From assembly GCA_005888095.1 (NCBI GenBank), contig VBKF01000117.1:1-53350 (forward strand): a stretch of DNA of 53,350 nucleotides, read 5' to 3'. Each line of letters begins with the position of its first letter. Position 1 is the first letter of the stretch. This DNA comes from Deltaproteobacteria bacterium. GTDB lineage: Bacteria > Desulfobacterota > Binatia > DP-6. A model generated the notes under the pieces. The model was given only the letters and a program-made list of their open reading frames with translations, was not told where the DNA came from and did not search any database. A program made the position numbers and the translations under genes. Of this stretch, positions 34,168-43,173 are shown piece by piece.

Positions 34168-35913
34168 ATGCAGAGGAAGACGCTGCTTGCCGTCGGCCTG
34201 CTGCTCATCGCTCCGCGGCTCGCCCTGGCGGCGTACCGCGACAGCAACGAGGCGGTCTCCCCCCAAACGCAGATGAACGGCGGCGGCTGCTATCCCGTCT
34301 CGCGCACCGGGCCGCCGACGGAGATGCTGAACCTGCTCAATCCCGAGTGGGCCGCGATCGACGTGGGGTCGCATCTGCCGCCCGAGTCGGATCCGGTCGC
34401 GCTCCACGGAACGGTCGTTTTCGCGAAGATCAACGAGGGCGGCGACGACCCGGGCAACCACGACAGCGACGACCAGAACACGCTCATCGACGTCGACGCC
34501 GCCGACATGGGCCTCGTCGCGACGGGGAACATCGGGCCGCACGGCGAGGAGGCCGGCTCCCTCGAGTGGGAGCTCGAGATCGGAAAGTACCCCCTCTTCG
34601 CGTGGGCGGGCCACGGCGACCGGATCACCACCGTGGGCCGCTGGATCTGGGACTGCGGCCACCCGGACCCCGACCCGCTCGGCACCTGCTCGTTCACGAT
34701 GAGCCAGCAGTGCATCGTCGACAGCGACTGCGCGCAGCCCGGCTGCCCGACGTGTCTCCCGGGCGAGACCTGCGCCGGCACGGTGTTCAACTACCACAGC
34801 GAGATCCACCCGCCGCAGGCCGTCGCCGTGACCCGCCTCGGCGGGGGCTACTCCTTCAACCGCCGCCGGCGCGCGGGCCGGCGCGCCACCCGCACCGACA
34901 TCTGGATCACGCCCGACGGCGGGGGGGCCGGTGACCGCTGCGTCGTGACGCATCAGCCGAATTCGATCCAGCAGGCCACGATCGAGTGCTTCCCGCTCTC
35001 GCAGCCGCTCGCGAACGTGAACACGAGCAACGTGGCCTTCTACATCCCGCTGCCGCCGCGGCCGGCGAACGGGACCCGCCCGCCGCGCGTCAAGGTGTAC
35101 GACCACACGCCGCTCGGGCTTCCTCAGCCGGCGGTCACGACCACCTTCGTCGACGGGCCGACGCCGCTCGTGCACGCCGTGGTACACATGACGGCACCCG
35201 TCGGCGGCGTCCTGCCGAGCATGGTCGGCAAGACGATCATCGCGGGGTGGCGTGGCGACCGCACCCAGCTGGCGAAGGTGCGCCTGCAGGTGACCGCGAT
35301 CGAGATCGTGAACGCGCTCAAGCCCGTGAACCCCGCGGTGAGCGAGCGCATGCGCTGCTCCGAGACCTCGACCCAGGACTGCAGCGCGACGCCGTGCCCG
35401 CCGGGCGAGACGTGCCGAACCTTCGGCGGCACCATCCCCGGCTGGGAGGTATTCCTCGAGGCGAACGGCAACTGGCAGAAGCTCGCCGGCCTCGAGGGGA
35501 TCGTCGCGCCGGCGACCGTACCACAGAGCCTCGTCTACGACGAGGCGATCCCCCTCACCGGCGGCGTCCTTCGCCTGCACGCGACCGGTCACAGCCTGGA
35601 CTGCCGCGAGTCTGTCTACGGCATGTCGATCCGCCGGGACATCGAGATCTTCGGCCCGACGGACACCCTCGCCTGCCTCGAGAACGCCGAGAGCCACGAC
35701 GTCGGCGACCTCGACCTGACCTTCACCGCCGCGGCGCTCCCGCCCCGTGGGCGGTCCGCTTCCTACGTCACGCAGAGCGTGGGCGGCGAGGGGGGGAGCT
35801 GCTCGACGTCGACGGGGCAGCGCTGCCTGACCGACGCCGACTGCCCGAGCGGCGAGACGTGCATGGTGACCGGCGGCTCGTACCGGCTGCACTACACCAT
35901 CAGGCGCCGCTGA
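34168..35913 (+). CDS. Large exported protein with three Cys motifs of the D-C...G-E-x-C type
   Basis: This 581-residue protein starts with a signal peptide (MQRKTLLAVGLLLIAPRLALA, probable cleavage after about residue 21), with GGAGGAACCC before the ATG. Three short Cys-rich inserts recur near residues 171-205, 394-416 and 544-567. The core patterns are C-x-x-D-x-D-C and G-E-T-C (SDCAQPGCPTCLPGETC, CPPGETC, DADCPSGETC). The rest is a beta-rich, Pro/Asp-rich extracellular-type sequence that I do not recognise. The repeats could be disulfide-bonded loops. It has no lipobox and no C-terminal sorting tail. Confidence 0.75.
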   Translation: MQRKTLLAVGLLLIAPRLALAAYRDSNEAVSPQTQMNGGGCYPVSRTGPPTEMLNLLNPEWAAIDVGSHLPPESDPVALHGTVVFAKINEGGDDPGNHDSDDQNTLIDVDAADMGLVATGNIGPHGEEAGSLEWELEIGKYPLFAWAGHGDRITTVGRWIWDCGHPDPDPLGTCSFTMSQQCIVDSDCAQPGCPTCLPGETCAGTVFNYHSEIHPPQAVAVTRLGGGYSFNRRRRAGRRATRTDIWITPDGGGAGDRCVVTHQPNSIQQATIECFPLSQPLANVNTSNVAFYIPLPPRPANGTRPPRVKVYDHTPLGLPQPAVTTTFVDGPTPLVHAVVHMTAPVGGVLPSMVGKTIIAGWRGDRTQLAKVRLQVTAIEIVNALKPVNPAVSERMRCSETSTQDCSATPCPPGETCRTFGGTIPGWEVFLEANGNWQKLAGLEGIVAPATVPQSLVYDEAIPLTGGVLRLHATGHSLDCRESVYGMSIRRDIEIFGPTDTLACLENAESHDVGDLDLTFTAAALPPRGRSASYVTQSVGGEGGSCSTSTGQRCLTDADCPSGETCMVTGGSYRLHYTIRRR

Positions 35914-35985
35914 TCGCGGCCCGTCCCGCCCGCGAAATGACTGCGTTTTCTCGCCATCGGCGGGGAATCGTGCTTTAACCGCCCG

Positions 35986-36435
35986 GTGCGGGCCATCGTG
36001 CAACGCGTGACCGAGGCGCGGGTCTCGGTGGGCGGTGAGCTCGTCGGCGGCATCGGACGCGGGCTCTGCGTCCTCCTCGGGGTCGGACACGAGGACACCG
36101 AGGCGGACGCCGACGCGCTCTGTCGGAAGATCGTCGGCCTGCGCATCTTCGAGGACGGGGCGGGCCGCTTCGCCCGCTCGCTCGAGGACGTCGGCGGCGA
36201 GCTGCTCGTCGTCTCGGAGTTCACGCTCTACGGGGACTGCACGAAGGGGCGCCGCCCCTCGTTCACCGGCGCGGCGCCGCCCGCCCGCGCGGAGGCGCTC
36301 TACGAGCGCTTCGTCGCCTGCGCCCGCGCCACCCGCCGTCCGGTCGCCACCGGGCGTTTCCAGGCGACGATGGCCGTCGCGCTCGTCAACGACGGGCCCG
36401 TCACCTTCGTCCTCGACACCGCCGGGGGCATCTGA
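35986..36435 (+). CDS. dtd: D-aminoacyl-tRNA deacylase
   Basis: This 149-residue protein matches Dtd: N-terminal MRAIVQRVTEARVSVGG, the SxFTLYxD segment (VVSEFTLYGDCTKGRRPSF) and the Gly-cisPro motif region NDGPVTFVLDT. It hydrolyses D-amino acids from tRNA. The start is GTG 35986. The stop overlaps the ATG of the next gene (TGATG), so dtd, the DUF1285 gene, trmL and the MBL hydrolase form a tight plus-strand run. Confidence 0.93.
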   Translation: MRAIVQRVTEARVSVGGELVGGIGRGLCVLLGVGHEDTEADADALCRKIVGLRIFEDGAGRFARSLEDVGGELLVVSEFTLYGDCTKGRRPSFTGAAPPARAEALYERFVACARATRRPVATGRFQATMAVALVNDGPVTFVLDTAGGI

Positions 36436-36896
36436 TGGCGCGCGGCGGCTTCACCGCGATCAGCTCCGGGAAGATCAAGTTCGGCAAGGACGGCCGCTGG
36501 TACAGCGACGACGAGCTCGTCCCGAACCGCGCCATCGGCCGGCTCTTCAGCCGCGCCCTGCAGGTGCTGCCCGACGGGCGGGCGCGGCTCGAGCTGGGTG
36601 AAGACCGGGCCGACGTCATCATCGAGGACACGCCGTGGGTCGTGACCGCGGTCGAGGGCGGCCCGCAGCAGGGCTTCACCGTCGTGCTCAACGACGAGAC
36701 CCGCGAGCCCCTCGACCCGGCGACGTTGCGCATCGGCGCCGAGAACGTCCTCTACTGCCGCGTGAAGGGCGGCGCCCACGAAGCCCGCTGGCTGCGGCCC
36801 GCGTACTACGACCTCATGCGCCATGCGGAGACGGGTCCCGGCGGCGAGGCCGTGCTGCCCGTCGGCGGGCGGCGCATCCGGCTTGCCGCCGCCTGA
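36435..36896 (+). CDS. DUF1285-like protein
   Basis: This 153-residue protein resembles DUF1285 (COG3816). It has an N-terminal FGKDGRWYSDDELVPNRAIGRLFSRAL segment, then two related beta halves (VIIEDTPWVVTAVE, and LRIGAENVLYCRVKGGAHEARW). The function of the family is not established. It starts with ATG 36435, overlapping the dtd stop, and ends 4 nt before the GTG start of trmL, so it is translated with two tRNA-modification genes. Confidence 0.75.
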   Translation: MARGGFTAISSGKIKFGKDGRWYSDDELVPNRAIGRLFSRALQVLPDGRARLELGEDRADVIIEDTPWVVTAVEGGPQQGFTVVLNDETREPLDPATLRIGAENVLYCRVKGGAHEARWLRPAYYDLMRHAETGPGGEAVLPVGGRRIRLAAA

Positions 36897-36900
36897 GCCC

Positions 36901-37353
36901 GTGCACGTCGTCCTCGTCGCGCCCGAGATCCCGCAGAACACCGGCTCGATCGGCCGGCTCTGCGTGGCGTCCGGCGCGACGCTCCACCTGATCGAGCCGC
37001 TCGGCTTCCTGATCACCGACCGTCACCTGCGCCGCGCCGGGCTCGACTACTGGCCGCACGTCGACCTCGTGCGCCACCGGAGCTGGGAAGCCTTCGCGGC
37101 CGCGCGCCCGCCGGGACGCCTCCTCTGCTTCTCGGCCCGCGCCGCCCGCTCGTACACCACGGTGCGCTACCGGGACGACGACCTGCTGGTCTTCGGCGGC
37201 GAGAGCCGCGGGCTGCCGCCCGCCATCCGCGCTGCCCATGCGCACACCACGTTCGGCATCCCGATCGCCAGCGAGCACGTCCGGAGCCTGAACCTCGCGA
37301 CGGCGGTAGCCGTCGTCCTCTACGAGGCGCTCCGCCAGCTCGGCAAGGTCTGA
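36901..37353 (+). CDS. trmL: tRNA (cytidine/uridine-34 2'-O)-methyltransferase (TrmL type SPOUT)
   Basis: This 150-residue SPOUT methyltransferase has the trefoil-knot motifs APEIPQNTGSIGRLC, FGGESRGLP and IPIASEHVRSLNLATAVAVVLYEALRQ. TrmL methylates the wobble nucleotide of leucine tRNAs. The GTG start at 36901 follows the DUF1285 stop by 4 nt; the reading frame is open upstream, but that is the shadow of the other gene. The stop overlaps the ATG of the MBL gene (TGATG). Confidence 0.92.
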   Translation: MHVVLVAPEIPQNTGSIGRLCVASGATLHLIEPLGFLITDRHLRRAGLDYWPHVDLVRHRSWEAFAAARPPGRLLCFSARAARSYTTVRYRDDDLLVFGGESRGLPPAIRAAHAHTTFGIPIASEHVRSLNLATAVAVVLYEALRQLGKV

Positions 37354-38180
37354 TGCGGCCGCACCGCCTCCTCGTGGCGGCCGCGCTCGCCGCGGCCTGC
37401 GCCGCCGTCCCCCTCCCCCGCCACTCCGTCTACCATCCCTCGGATGCCGATCTCAGCGTGACGCGCATCGTGCACGCCTCCCTCATCCTCGAGATGCGCG
37501 GGACGCGAGTCGTCGTCGACCCGTGGTTCGAGTCGGGCTGGATGATCCGCCAGCAGGAGCCGCTCGGCCTGACGCCCGACGGCCTGCCGTCGTTCGCCGC
37601 GGTGCTCGTGACCCACCGCCACCACGACCACTTCGACCCCCGCGCGCTCCGCCGGCTCGCGGCGACCGTGCCCGAGGTGATCGCGCGCCCGGAGCTGCAC
37701 GCGCGGCTCGCCCACCTGGGCTTCCAGCGGGTGACCGACCTCGGCTGGTGGGACCGGACGCGCGTCGGCGACATCGACGTGACCGCGGTCCCGGCGCGCC
37801 ACGGCGTTCCCGAGAACGGCTACGTGCTCGCGGCCGGCGGCGTCACCGTCTACGTCGCCGGCGACACGCGCTACTTCGACGAGCTGGTCGACGTCGCGAC
37901 GGTCTTCCCCGCGCTCGACGCCGCGGTTCTCCCGGTCGGCGGCCTCAGGCTCCTCGGCTTCCCGCGCGAGATGGGACCGGGCGACGCCTCACGCGCCGCC
38001 GCGGTACTCGGCGCCCGACGGCTCATCCCGATGGGCTACGGCGAGGAGGGCGGCTTTCCGCTCCGGTGGCACGCGCTCAGGCCCGTCGAGCGGTTCATCA
38101 AGGCGTGTGCCGAGCGCGGCATCGACCGGCAGCGGATCGTCGTACTCGAGCCCGGGGAGAGCTGGCACTACTACAAGTAG
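37353..38180 (+). CDS. Exported MBL-fold metal-dependent hydrolase
   Basis: This 275-residue metallo-beta-lactamase-fold protein has the metal motif THRHHDHFD (H88, H90, D92, H93), a further His in PARHGVPENG and the AGDTRYFDE loop. It resembles UlaG/lactonase-type family members. A signal-like segment (LLVAAALAAACAAV) covers residues 6-19; the Cys in AAAC could be a lipobox. It lies after trmL with a 1-nt overlap. Its TAG stop is followed at once, in frame, by a remnant of another gene. Confidence 0.86.
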   Translation: MRPHRLLVAAALAAACAAVPLPRHSVYHPSDADLSVTRIVHASLILEMRGTRVVVDPWFESGWMIRQQEPLGLTPDGLPSFAAVLVTHRHHDHFDPRALRRLAATVPEVIARPELHARLAHLGFQRVTDLGWWDRTRVGDIDVTAVPARHGVPENGYVLAAGGVTVYVAGDTRYFDELVDVATVFPALDAAVLPVGGLRLLGFPREMGPGDASRAAAVLGARRLIPMGYGEEGGFPLRWHALRPVERFIKACAERGIDRQRIVVLEPGESWHYYK

Positions 38181-38297
38181 CCGGCGGACGACCCCGGCCT
38201 ACGACCCCAGGCACACATCTTCGTGGGCTCGAAGGCGCCCTGGTACGAGATCGCCGACGAGCTTCCACGGTACGACGAGTACGCGCCTGCAGCGTAG
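38181..38297 (+). pseudogene. C-terminal remnant of a GFA-family (glutathione-dependent formaldehyde-activating-like) gene
   Basis: The 39 codons directly after the MBL stop encode ADDPGLRPQAHIFVGSKAPW and then YEIADELPRYDEY before a TAG at 38295-38297. This matches the conserved C-terminus of GFA-type zinc proteins (a D-D-P-G-x-R-P-x-x-H-I-F-x-G-S-K-A-P-W pattern), but no Cys-rich N-terminal domain or start codon precedes it. It is a fragment, probably the 3' end of a gene lost by deletion or recombination. The identification rests on recognising the motif by eye. Confidence 0.65.
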
Positions 38298-38321
38298 CAA
38301 CTGTCGAGCGCCGTCCGGCCG

Positions 38322-39494
38322 TCAGTCGACGGGGGCGGCGCGGCTCACCGTCGGCTCGTCGAGATGGTCGACAAGCGGCCCACGGGTGAGCCAGTCGCTC
38401 GCCGCCCGCCGGCCCGCCTCGTACATCGCCGACAGGATGCGACGCTCGAAGTAGAGGTACGAGCCCGCGTTGAAGCAGGCGTCGCGCAACGGCCGCACCG
38501 CCTCGTAGAGGACCACGTCGCGGTACCGGCCCCCGTGCCGGCGCGTCACGCGGTTTCGTTCGAGAAGAAGCTTGCGGTCGATGTTGTAGGCGTTCTCGAG
38601 GAAGGTATCGACGATGCGCTCGACGGCGCGCCCGAAGTGGGCGAATGGCACCGGATTGGGCTCGGGCGGCGCGGTGACCAGCACGGTCACGACCTCGTCC
38701 GCGCCGAGGGCCACCACCGGCGCGAGCGGCGTGTTCACGAGCAGCCCGCCGTCCCACAGGAGGTGGGGGCCGATCTGCACCGGCGGAAAGAGAAGCGGGA
38801 TGCTCGCGCTCGCCAGAACCATGTCCACCGTGATCGCGTCCACGACCACGTACTCGGGCGAAGGCAGGACCGGCGCCGTCACGTAGCGCACCACCTGGCC
38901 GGTGTTGGCGTCGACCGTGTTGAGAGCGAGCCGGACGCCGCGGTTCGGCACGCGCTCGCCGCGGAACGCGTCGACCAGCCGGGCGCGGAGCGGGGCCGTG
39001 TCGACGAGGAAGGGCTCGCGAATGCCCTCGAGGAAGCGGCTCACGAGCTCGAAACGCGACGTCAGCAGGTACTCGATCCACGGGGCGACGAGGCCCCCGG
39101 GGCAACGCGGGAGGTGGCGCGGCAACCGCTGCAGGAAGGCGCGCAGCGGGCCGGTCGTGCTGAGCCAGCGGATCGCCTCGTCGATGCCGAGACGCACGAG
39201 CGTACGCAGTGCGCCGTCGAAGAAGGCCGGGCTCGCCGTGACCGGCGGGTGGTCGGCGATCTCGTTCCAGAACTGGAGCATCTCGCGCGGCGATTTTCCA
39301 GCGGCGATCAGAGCCGCGTTGATGCCGCCCGCCGACGTGCCGGAGATCACTGCGGGGCCGCGCGCGAAGCGCGGATCCTCGAGCAGCCGCTCGTAGACCC
39401 CCACCTGGAACACGCCCCGCGCCCCGCCACCCGACAGCACGAGCCCGGGAGTGCGCGGTCCGAGCCGGCCGTGAGCTGGTCGCATCACGCGCAC
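38322..39494 (-). CDS. Patatin-like phospholipase
   Basis: This 390-residue protein has the patatin signature: oxyanion motif LSGGGARGVFQVGVYE (from residue 20), the nucleophile elbow GTSAG (S54) and the catalytic Asp in WDGGLLVNTPL (D249). It would hydrolyse lipids as a Ser-Asp dyad enzyme. The C-terminal 130 residues are an extra helical region. The GTG at 39494 and ATG at 39485 are alternative starts. No obvious signal peptide is present, so it may act in the cytoplasm or at a membrane. Confidence 0.86.
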   Translation of the reverse strand: MRVMRPAHGRLGPRTPGLVLSGGGARGVFQVGVYERLLEDPRFARGPAVISGTSAGGINAALIAAGKSPREMLQFWNEIADHPPVTASPAFFDGALRTLVRLGIDEAIRWLSTTGPLRAFLQRLPRHLPRCPGGLVAPWIEYLLTSRFELVSRFLEGIREPFLVDTAPLRARLVDAFRGERVPNRGVRLALNTVDANTGQVVRYVTAPVLPSPEYVVVDAITVDMVLASASIPLLFPPVQIGPHLLWDGGLLVNTPLAPVVALGADEVVTVLVTAPPEPNPVPFAHFGRAVERIVDTFLENAYNIDRKLLLERNRVTRRHGGRYRDVVLYEAVRPLRDACFNAGSYLYFERRILSAMYEAGRRAASDWLTRGPLVDHLDEPTVSRAAPVD

Positions 39495-40148
39495 CCCACG
39501 GCCACCGCGATGCCAGGCTCAAGGTCGGCACCCTTCGCGCTGAGGGCAGCCACCGCCACGAAGTAGCCGCCGGCGGGGCGGCATCTGCGGGTCAACGAGT
39601 ACATCAAAGTGGCGTTCCCTGTGATCATCGCTATGCAGGATGCCGCCGCACCCTTCGTCAGGGAGGGTAAACCGAGATGCGACGCGTCCGTCCATTCAGA
39701 AATTCCCTCGGCTCGCTACGGGTGTTCCCGGATGCGTCGGCCAGACTCGTACAGAACCCGACAGGATGACGTATTTCCACGGTCTGCGGCGGAGACGGGT
39801 CGGCGCGCGGTTGAGTTGATCGAGTACTAACTATGTGTCAGACCGAGCGAATGTCGAACCCTCGACCTCTTGAATGCCATGTCAGCGGCGTCGGCAACGG
39901 CAGGGGCGGCATGAGGAGGTCCCAGCCTCTGCCATATAACTCGAGCCGGAAGATAGCTTCACGGGCGAGGTGCCGTCGCCCGGCAATGCGTGCCCGGCGT
40001 CGCATCCGGTCGCGTGTCGCGCCCGTTTTGTGATCCCTTCCAACCAGGCAAGTTTCACAGCCTGGATTTCCGCGGCCCGGTGCGATGCTACGGGGCTCGC
40101 GCCGTATTGCAAAACGGCCTCCGAACGAGGACAAGACAGCCGGCGCCG
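39495..40148. other. Gene-poor, less GC-rich spacer
   Basis: This is a 654-nt spacer between the patatin and the MMPL gene. The stretch from about 39600 to 39900 is clearly richer in A/T than the neighbouring genes. The minus strand just upstream of the patatin gene (about 39486-39585) keeps an open frame, ending GYFVAVAALSAKGA, that could be a gene tail, but it has no start and I do not recognise it. I see no tRNA or repeat. The MMPL promoter probably lies near 40000-40148. Confidence 0.45.
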
Positions 40149-42479
40149 ATGCCGCCCCTCGAGCGCTACGCCCGCTTCCTCATCCGCCGCGCCCCGGTTG
40201 TCGTGCTCGTCGTCCTGCTCGTGACGGCCGGCATGTTCGCCGGCATCCGGCGGCTGCGCGCCGAGTTCAGCATCGACGCGAGCCTGCCGCAGGGCCATCC
40301 CTTCGTCGAGATCGATCGCCAGATCCGCACCGAGTTCGGCGGCCGCAACACGATGATCGTGGCCGTCGTGCCCCGCGAGGGCGACGTGTGGCGGCCCGAG
40401 GTGCTGGAGGTCGTGCAGCGCCTGACGTTCGATGCGCTCGAGCTCGAGGACGTGATGGCGCAGAACGTGGTGAGCCTCGCCGCCCCGAGCGTGCGGTACC
40501 CAGAGGACCGCGGCGGGACGATCAGCGTCGGCTATTTGATGAAGGAGGTGCCGCGCACACCCGAAGACATCGCCGCGCTGCGGGCGCGGCTGCAGAGCGA
40601 CCCCCAGCTCGACGGCATGCTCGTCACCCGCGACCAGCGGGCGGCGCTCGTGCTGCTCGACTTCTGGCCGAGCGCGAGCGCCGAGGACGTCTTCGGCCGT
40701 ACGACACGGCTCGTCGAGCCGTATCGTGATCGCCCGCTCGACTTCTACTTCGCGGGCGAGCCGGTGCTCGCGATGAGCGACAAGGAGCAGTCCCGTGCGG
40801 TCGCGGTGCGTATCCCGTTCACGTTCCTCGTGATCGCGCTGATGCTCCTGCTCTCGTTCCGCAGCCTGCAGGGGATGTTCGTCCCCATGCTGACCGCGAC
40901 GCTCAGCACCGTCTGGGGCCTCGGCCTGATGGGCTTCACCGGCGTCGTCATCGACGGCTGGAACGTCGCTGTGCCGATCCTCCTGATCGCGGTCGCGGCC
41001 GCGCACTCGGCCCAGATGCTCAAGCGCTACGGCGAGGAGGTGGCGCGCTCGCACGACAACCGCGACGCGGTGATCCGCTCGACGGTGGCGATGGGGCCGG
41101 TCATGGTGGCGGCCGGGCTCACCGCGGCCCTCGGGTTTGCGTCGCTCGCCCTCTTCGGGGTGCGCTCGATCGGCAACTTCGGCCTCTCCTGCTCGTACGG
41201 CATCGCGAGCGCCGTCCTGCTGGAGATGACGTTCATCCCGGCGCTGCGCGCGCTCCTGCCCGCGCCGCGGCGCGTGCCGGGCGAGGGCGGGCCGACCCAC
41301 GCCTTCCTGAGCTTCCTCGCGCGGAGCATCCTCGGCCGGCGCGGCCGCGGGGTGGTGGTCGCCGCTGCGCTCGTCCTGGCGCTCGCCGTCGCCGGCGCGC
41401 TGCGTATCCGCACCTACGGGTCGGCGCGCGACTACATGCCGCGCGGCGGTGTCGCGCGCACGCATCTCGAGGCGATCGAGCAGCACTTTCCGGGCACGGT
41501 GACGATGACGGTACTCTACGTCGGTCCTCCGGGCAGCGTGCGCACCCTCGAGGTGGTCCGGCACGAGGCAGCGTTGCAGGAGGCGCTCGCGCGCGATCCG
41601 CTCGTCGAGCGCACCGCGTCGCTCGCCGACCTGGTGAAGACGCTGCACCGCACCTTCAACCCGGAGGACCCGCAGCCCTACCGGCTCCCGGACACGCAGG
41701 AGCTGCTCGCCCAGCTCATGTTCCTCGGCGACTCGCCCGCCTTCGAGCGCTTCACCGACCGCGCGCTCTCGAAGTCCCTCGTGGTCGCCTACCTGCGCAG
41801 CGACGACTCCGCGCGGGTCGGTCCGCTCGTCCGCCGGGCGCAGGCCTGGCTGCGGGACCATCCCGCGCCGGCCGGCACGACCGTGCTCGTCGCAGGCGGC
41901 GTCGGTCCGACGATCCTCGCCGTGAACGAGCACACGACCTACGGGAAGATCCTGAACATGCTGGCCGTGCTGGCGGCGATCTACGTCGTCTCCTCGCTCG
42001 TCCTGGGCTCGCCGCTCGCCGGCCTCTACGTCGTGACGCCGATCGCGGCGGCCGTCGTCTTCCTCTTCGGCTTCATCGGCTGGACCGGCATCCGGCTCGA
42101 CATGGGCTCCGCCTCGGTGATCGCGATGGCGACGGGGATCGGGGCCGATTACGCGATCTACTTCCTCTATCGCCTGCGCGAGGAGCGGGCGCGCCTCGGC
42201 AACGACGAGGCGGCGTTCCGCGAGGCGCTGCACACCTCGGGCCGTGCGGTCCTGTTCGTCGCGGCGAGCATCGGCGCGGGCTTCGGCGTGATGGCGTTCT
42301 CCCCCTACCTCGGCCTCTGGCTCTTCGGCACGCTCATGCCGCTCGCCATGGCCGTCTCGTGCGTGGCGGCGCTGTCGATCATGCCGGTGATGGTGCTGCG
42401 CATGCGGCCGGCGTTCGTGTTCGGGCGGGCGGCGCGCCCCGAGCCCGGTGCCGCGGCCGCGCGGCGCGTGGCCGGTTGA
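40149..42479 (+). CDS. MMPL/RND-family transporter
   Basis: This 776-residue membrane protein has the two-fold RND/MMPL layout. TM1 is near residues 17-37, followed by a large periplasmic loop, then TM2-6 (about 218-420). The second loop is followed by the last six helices (about 610-765). The sequence RYGEEVARSHD follows TM4, and GADYAIYFLYR occupies the second-half TM4 position. The domain fold and length fit the hopanoid/lipid exporter-like MMPL group, not the three-component drug pumps. No membrane-fusion partner is adjacent. Substrate unknown; lipids or polyenes are plausible. Confidence 0.85.
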   Translation: MPPLERYARFLIRRAPVVVLVVLLVTAGMFAGIRRLRAEFSIDASLPQGHPFVEIDRQIRTEFGGRNTMIVAVVPREGDVWRPEVLEVVQRLTFDALELEDVMAQNVVSLAAPSVRYPEDRGGTISVGYLMKEVPRTPEDIAALRARLQSDPQLDGMLVTRDQRAALVLLDFWPSASAEDVFGRTTRLVEPYRDRPLDFYFAGEPVLAMSDKEQSRAVAVRIPFTFLVIALMLLLSFRSLQGMFVPMLTATLSTVWGLGLMGFTGVVIDGWNVAVPILLIAVAAAHSAQMLKRYGEEVARSHDNRDAVIRSTVAMGPVMVAAGLTAALGFASLALFGVRSIGNFGLSCSYGIASAVLLEMTFIPALRALLPAPRRVPGEGGPTHAFLSFLARSILGRRGRGVVVAAALVLALAVAGALRIRTYGSARDYMPRGGVARTHLEAIEQHFPGTVTMTVLYVGPPGSVRTLEVVRHEAALQEALARDPLVERTASLADLVKTLHRTFNPEDPQPYRLPDTQELLAQLMFLGDSPAFERFTDRALSKSLVVAYLRSDDSARVGPLVRRAQAWLRDHPAPAGTTVLVAGGVGPTILAVNEHTTYGKILNMLAVLAAIYVVSSLVLGSPLAGLYVVTPIAAAVVFLFGFIGWTGIRLDMGSASVIAMATGIGADYAIYFLYRLREERARLGNDEAAFREALHTSGRAVLFVAASIGAGFGVMAFSPYLGLWLFGTLMPLAMAVSCVAALSIMPVMVLRMRPAFVFGRAARPEPGAAAARRVAG

Positions 42480-42520
42480 GCCGGACAGCGCGCCGTCGGG
42501 TGCGCCTCAGCCATCGCGGG

Positions 42521-43030
42521 TCAGGGGAACAGCTCGAGGGTGTCGCTCCAGTTCGCACGAGTGAGGCCCTCGGGCGTGTTGCAGTCCGTATCGTCGAGTA
42601 GGTCGGTGAGGAACTGTGCTTGCTCTGACCCCACGACGTTGCCGTCGGCGTCATACATGACGACCGGGGCAGTGCCCACCGCGCCGATCGTGCCTTCGGC
42701 GTACCTGATGGGGGGAAACCCCGTCGCGGTGGCACGGAACGGCGTCGCAACCAAGCAGGACATGCCGGGCTCCAGCACGCCGCGGAAGGTGAGCCTCCCC
42801 GTGCACCCTTCACCCCCGCCGAGCTCGCCGGTCGCCGTGAACTCGATCGGTCCCGTCGACGGCGAGTCCGTGATGCCCGGGCTGGCCGTGAAAACGCCGG
42901 TGGGCGCGTCTGGGGTGCCACCCCACGTGCACACCAAGGCGCCACGAGCCGGCGCCGCCCGACTGGCCGTCGCCCGGACGACTGCCAGCGCCAGGACGGC
43001 GATTGCAATGGCTGTGAGTCGCGCTCTCAT
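42521..43030 (-). CDS. Small exported protein of unknown function
   Basis: This 169-residue protein has a signal peptide (MRARLTAIAIAVLALAVV ... SRAA) and a secreted beta-rich mature part with four Cys residues (VCTW, GCTG, SCLV, DCNT) that could form two disulfides. A DADGNVVGSEQ turn is visible. A strong ribosome site (GGGAGG) precedes the ATG. It lies just downstream of the attC-like site in the same direction, so it could be part of the same imported block, but nothing proves that. The function is not recognised. Confidence 0.65.
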   Translation of the reverse strand: MRARLTAIAIAVLALAVVRATASRAAPARGALVCTWGGTPDAPTGVFTASPGITDSPSTGPIEFTATGELGGGEGCTGRLTFRGVLEPGMSCLVATPFRATATGFPPIRYAEGTIGAVGTAPVVMYDADGNVVGSEQAQFLTDLLDDTDCNTPEGLTRANWSDTLELFP

Positions 43031-43173
43031 TCCGATGTCCTCCCTTTCGAGGCCTCGCCTGAGCGTGAGGCAGGCCCTGACCTGGAGGCGCTAGTGCCAG
43101 AGGCGCGGGTGGTCTCGGCGAGGGGAGTGCAGCGCCAGGCGGGATCGGCGTACCCCGAGGTCCGTTCTCCTCT

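Noticed and set aside
39609-39830. A 73-codon plus-strand frame in the spacer before the MMPL gene
   Set aside because: No ribosome site, no domain, and no coding bias that I can see.
40149-42479. MMPL transporter as part of the ketosynthase operon system
   Set aside because: It lies 26 kb away on the other strand with unrelated genes between. Aryl-polyene clusters do encode an MMPL protein, but no physical link is visible here.
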